Shown: piece after piece, positions 60,982-64,000 of the stretch
Layout: each line of letters starts with the position of its first letter
Numbering within the stretch: position 1 is the stretch's first letter
Assembly: GCA_009760855.2 (NCBI GenBank)
Contig: WPIO01000064.1
Coordinates: 1,751,501 to 1,815,500, forward strand
Length of the DNA stretch: 64,000 nucleotides
Direction: 5' to 3'
Source of the DNA: Cristatella mucedo
Lineage: Eukaryota; Bryozoa; Phylactolaemata; Cristatellidae
The notes under the pieces: generated by a model
Database searches by the model: none
Told to the model about the DNA's origin: nothing
Seen by the model: the letters and a program-made list of their open reading frames with translations, nothing else
Translations under genes and position numbers: made by a program

Positions 60982-61095
60982 AGCCTTAGCGGACATCACC
61001 ACTCCCAGCAGTGGGCATTAAAGGATTGCCTTCCGCAAGATTCAAACCCGCTACCGAAATCGTGGAGTGGGAGCACCTTACCCTAAGGCTGGCAC
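60982..61095 (-). mobile_element. tRNA-derived SINE copy abutting a LINE
   Basis: AAAGGATTGCCTTCCGCAAG, ATTCAAACCCGC and GGGAGCACCTTACC are the complement of the SINE middle, box B and head. Its own tail piece (GACGGCCCCATTTATATAGC) lies on the far side of the LINE at 59466-59490. Confidence 0.7.
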
Positions 61096-61264
61096 CCGAT
61101 GTCTAAAATAGGAGAATTTCATGCAGGTGTGGCCCTCAAAAGTTTAATTCAAAGGCCGAAAGGTGCATCCAACGCGGTGCAACGCCGATGTTGGCGAAGT
61201 TGAGAATACAACAAGAGTTCGCTGGTTCACGACATGATAGATACAGCATGTTCACGAGACTTAC

Positions 61265-61433
61265 GTGGCCATTTTAGAGTCGTACGACCTGGGCATGTGC
61301 TGACAAGCTGCTCCTATCAATGAAAGCTGATTCAGATGAGCCTCAGAGAGCGGCTGGCTGATTAGTGGTGGAAGTAGCCCCGGGAGTACGGCTTCATCAG
61401 GCGTTTCTGCATCAGCAGATCCTCCAGCCACTG
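61265..61433 (-). CDS. CNOT3: CNOT3 exon: helix before the NOT box
   Basis: The - strand frame encodes AVAGGSADAETPDEAVLPGL, LPPLISQPLSEAHLNQLSLI and GAACQHMPRSYDSKMA. The L(S/T)E..L.QL...A..HMP...DS pattern matches the segment before the NOT box in animal CNOT3. The donor is GCCAC|GTAAGT. The acceptor is either TTTAG ending opposite 61434 or CAG three bases further in. Phase is 1 in, 2 out. Confidence 0.82.
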
Positions 61434-61643
61434 CTAAATACATCGAGGCATGTTACGACTCCTTGAATACCATTGCAGGAAAGCGGAAGTGTAATGCCGC
61501 GCGCCGACATGCTAAGAACAAGCTATTGCGATAACCCATGACAGACATCCATCATGAAACCAATAGAATCTTCGGCCAATTCAGAATTCGCTGCAGGCAC
61601 AGAAATGTGTTGCACCTCTATCCGGAATGGCATCTTGACATAC

Positions 61644-61719
61644 CTGAAGAGACCGGTGCTGCGTGCATGCTGCTTGTATATTCTGATCCCGAGATTTGGC
61701 GAGATGCTGGCTCTGAGGA
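61644..61719 (-). CDS. CNOT3: CNOT3 candidate exon: Ser-rich micro-exon
   Basis: On the - strand, CCTTCTTTTTAG precedes 76 bases encoding SSEPASRQISGSEYTSSMHA and APVSS. The donor is TTCAG|GTATGT. Phase 0 in and 1 out joins the flanking exons. A longer frame of 78 codons crosses it but ignores these splice sites. Evidence is signal and phase only. Confidence 0.55.
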
Positions 61720-63197
61720 CTAAAAAGAAGGTTGACAGTTTACTCTGTCTGCGAATCAATTAAAAGCTCCAGCATAGCAAGCATCATAAATGAATGGCGG
61801 ATATTACCAATCGTGAAGTAATGCAAAGTTAAGAGTGGTTGTTGGCACTAAAGGCCAGAATTTTGAGGCCGCGTCAAGCATATTCCTCAATGCAGGTTAT
61901 CAATGACAGAGCCACTTATGCAATGTTGGCATTCCATACTACTGGCGTGTTCGGTCGATTAAAGGATTACCGCATTGACGCACTTCCTGTCTTCAAACGT
62001 TTTTAATCAACAAAGAATTGCAGAATATGTTCGAATACAGAGCCAAGTTACTCTTTAGAAAGTTCATTTTTAGTCGAATATTGAAGAAATATTACCATAA
62101 AAGTTGAGGCGCCTTGAGGATCCTACCCTCACTACCACACTTCCGGGACAGTGTGGCCATGAGCCCAGAAGATAAATCGTCGGTTTCGATGGCCATCTGC
62201 AGACAGTGTGGCCAGCCAAAAACTTGGTGTCGACTTGTTGGGCGCGGCTATCTCATATCTTGAGTCGCCGCCACAGATTTTCCAAGTGTGACATAAATAG
62301 CTTATAAACTTCTTAAGGTAAATGATTTTAGTTTGAATCCCTGCTTGTAAGAAAACAACTGGCAGACATATTGTGGTTTTTGTCTATAGCAAGCAGTTGG
62401 ACTTCAAAAGGCACTACTTGAAAAGTACGCTAGCATCTGCTAGGTGACTGCACTTACTACTGTAAGTTACAAACATGGCATTTCGTCTATGGTCTTAATG
62501 TCACCCATGCTTGTGAGAAAAGATAATGCTTTCATGACTTTGCACGGCATTTTTTCAGTTACTGAACCAAAGTAAACCAAGAGCCACCCAGAAGAAAAAG
62601 AGTTTCTTTTATCGCCAATAGCAAAATACAGGTGGATTATGGCATCTGGTTTTGGTTCACAATTAGCTTGCTTGCTGCTGGCTTCTTATCATGGGTTAGC
62701 CTTCTTTTCATTAGCTTGTCAGATACCAAGATAATACGAGCTGCATCGAGTTACGAAAGATTCATTTACAAAGAACGTAATCGAGTCGATAGCTGATAAC
62801 AAGTCATAGATATTTTTGGTGTGCAACCATACATCATATCTTAGTAGTGAAGTTTGGAATTTATTTAGTCGCTTCTGTGAGTCTTGAACTTTCAAAGACA
62901 TGATTTCTGTAATGTGATATATAAATCTAGTGCTACACTCCGTTGTCCATGCCTTAAAATTGCATAGTCCCTAGACAATAATGCACATCATGAGTGCTGC
63001 ATCATAATAATGATATACTACTAAACATGATAGTTGAAGTGGATATCAACCTTAAAAAATTGACTTCATTATACACAGATATGGGTTAGCTTATAGCTAC
63101 AAAGCGTGTAGGAAGCAAGCCTACAACCAAAGTTTAATGTCAATTTGTCTTACACAAAGCTGCAGACCTGGCGACGAAGTTTCTTAGACTGACTTAC
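61720..63197. other. CNOT3 intron, nothing recognised
   Basis: A/T-rich sequence without repeats I can identify or exon-like frames. Confidence 0.5.
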
Positions 63198-63454
63198 ACG
63201 TCTGGTTCTCTCCAACAGTTGACTGCCAGTACTTTTTTTACTGCAGTTGGAATTACAAATGGTGCTATTAGCGGCAGATGTCGTCAATTCGGTAATTAAA
63301 GGCTGGTTCAGTTCTTGCGGCCGTACAACGACAGACAAATCCTGGGAAAAACCTGGAGGTGGTCCCACGACGGTCGATGAAGCACGAAGTTTGCCGTTTG
63401 TCTGAATCTTCCCATCACCAGCTTGCTTAGCAACCATATCCTGATCATATTTAC
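63198..63454 (-). CDS. CNOT3: CNOT3 candidate exon: low-complexity middle region
   Basis: On the - strand an acceptor (CTTATTTTTCAG) and a strong donor (CGT|GTAAGT) bound 257 bases. They encode KYDQDMVAKQAGDGKIQTNG, VVGPPPGFSQDLS and end LLERTRR. It enters with two bases and ends in phase 0, matching the next exon. No family motif is seen, and the middle of CNOT3 is poorly conserved in general, so this rests on splice signals, phase and strand. Confidence 0.55.
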
Positions 63455-63664
63455 CTGAAAAATAAGTTGCCACAGTTCCGACTCAAGGTCGTTTCATATG
63501 GTGTTGAGAAATTACTTTTGCTTAATAAACTGCATCTGGCTTGCATCATGAGCCGAAGTTGAACTCGGAAGGCGACTGTGGACACTCTTTCTGCTCCGAA
63601 AAGAATACTTTACTTTACAGGGGTCCAAATAAAAAGCCAAAAACACAATAGCTCAATAAGACAC

Positions 63665-64000
63665 TATGACCCTTCATTGGACGACCACATCAGCTCCACA
63701 GTCAAATCTGCCTACGTTCAGCTACATAACATTGATACAATTCGGGCTTGTTTAGGCAGGGATACCACATCTAAATTGGTCCATGCATTTGTGACATCTC
63801 GTCTTGATTTCTGTACCTCACTGCTTGCTGGTATATCGGCCTGTGCACTCGGACGCTTACAGCTGGTGCAAAACTCTGCGGATAGGCTTTTCTGTCGTGA
63901 GCGTCGTAGTTACCTCACCACACTACTTCTTGCCGACATGCACTGGCTCCCAATTAAGGACGCAACGACTTCAAGATGTTGTCACTCACTTTTAGGTCCC
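63665..64000 (+). mobile_element. LINE family A copy running off the window
   Basis: Reads SLDDHISSTVKSAY-like, then TSRLDFCTSLLAGISACALG-like sequence with frame breaks, matching the C-terminal half of the family. The 3' end lies beyond 64000. Confidence 0.8.

Larger units (their letters stand above)
56602..63454 (-). other. CNOT3: CNOT3/NOT5-type CCR4-NOT subunit gene, C-terminal part
   Basis: This is the gene-level span; exons are listed separately. CNOT3 pairs with CNOT2 through the C-terminal NOT box to form the NOT module of the CCR4-NOT mRNA deadenylation complex. On the - strand five exons join in phase. They give a low-complexity segment, an LSEAHLNQL...QHMPRSYDSK helix region, and then the NOT box: ETLFFLFYY, SQYKAAQSLKRRCWRFH, ITDEYEEGNYMYFDFETW and a CYLEDRHLD end. 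The order and spacing match animal CNOT3 and not CNOT2. The N-terminal coiled-coil half would lie beyond 64000. Compared with the very conserved human/fly sequence, this protein is strongly diverged, for example FHSRWFRRSIQP where the family has a Trp-Phe-Gln-Arg-His stretch. Introns hold a LINE and a SINE. Confidence 0.88.

Overview
The window is animal nuclear DNA. Genes are split into many short exons with GT-AG introns, introns hold non-LTR retrotransposons, a tRNA-like SINE and very many (GA)n, (CA)n and (TA)n tracts, and no bacterial-style gene packing is present. Two conserved animal proteins can be assembled by hand. Both are much more diverged from vertebrate orthologues than usual for these families, which suggests a fast-evolving invertebrate. 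A large-genome flatworm is my best guess, at low confidence.

Gene 1 (+ strand, about 3122 to 54933) is a RIM / UNC-10 / RIMS active-zone scaffold. I could place 24 coding exons, about 1,840 codons. They run from the second half of the N-terminal zinc finger, through a long Ser/Gln/Ala-rich linker, the PDZ domain, C2A and a second linker, to C2B and the stop codon. Splice phases agree at every junction except exon 2 to exon 3. The first part of the zinc finger, the Rab3-binding helix and the promoter lie to the left, apparently outside the window.

Gene 2 (- strand, 63454 down to 56602, continuing off the right edge) is the C-terminal part of a CNOT3/NOT5-type subunit of the CCR4-NOT deadenylase complex. 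Five phase-consistent exons end in the NOT2/3/5 box. The two genes converge tail to tail, with about 1.67 kb between their stop codons.

Nearly all the rest is intronic repeat. A CR1/Rex-like LINE family with an (ATT)n 3' end occurs at least 15 times, including one copy at 59487-60975 broken by a single visible frameshift. A second LINE-like family, a tRNA-derived SINE of about 150 bp, a diverged ~175 bp satellite array (26900-29550), a 25 bp minisatellite, a perfect 52 bp palindrome, a fold-back element with CCCTAAA-like core and a 300 bp repeat inserted in a LINE tail make up most of the remainder. No RNA gene, CRISPR array or bacterial feature was found. The most useful results are the two gene models, the SINE family, the palindrome plus minisatellite, and the nested or inverted repeat structures.
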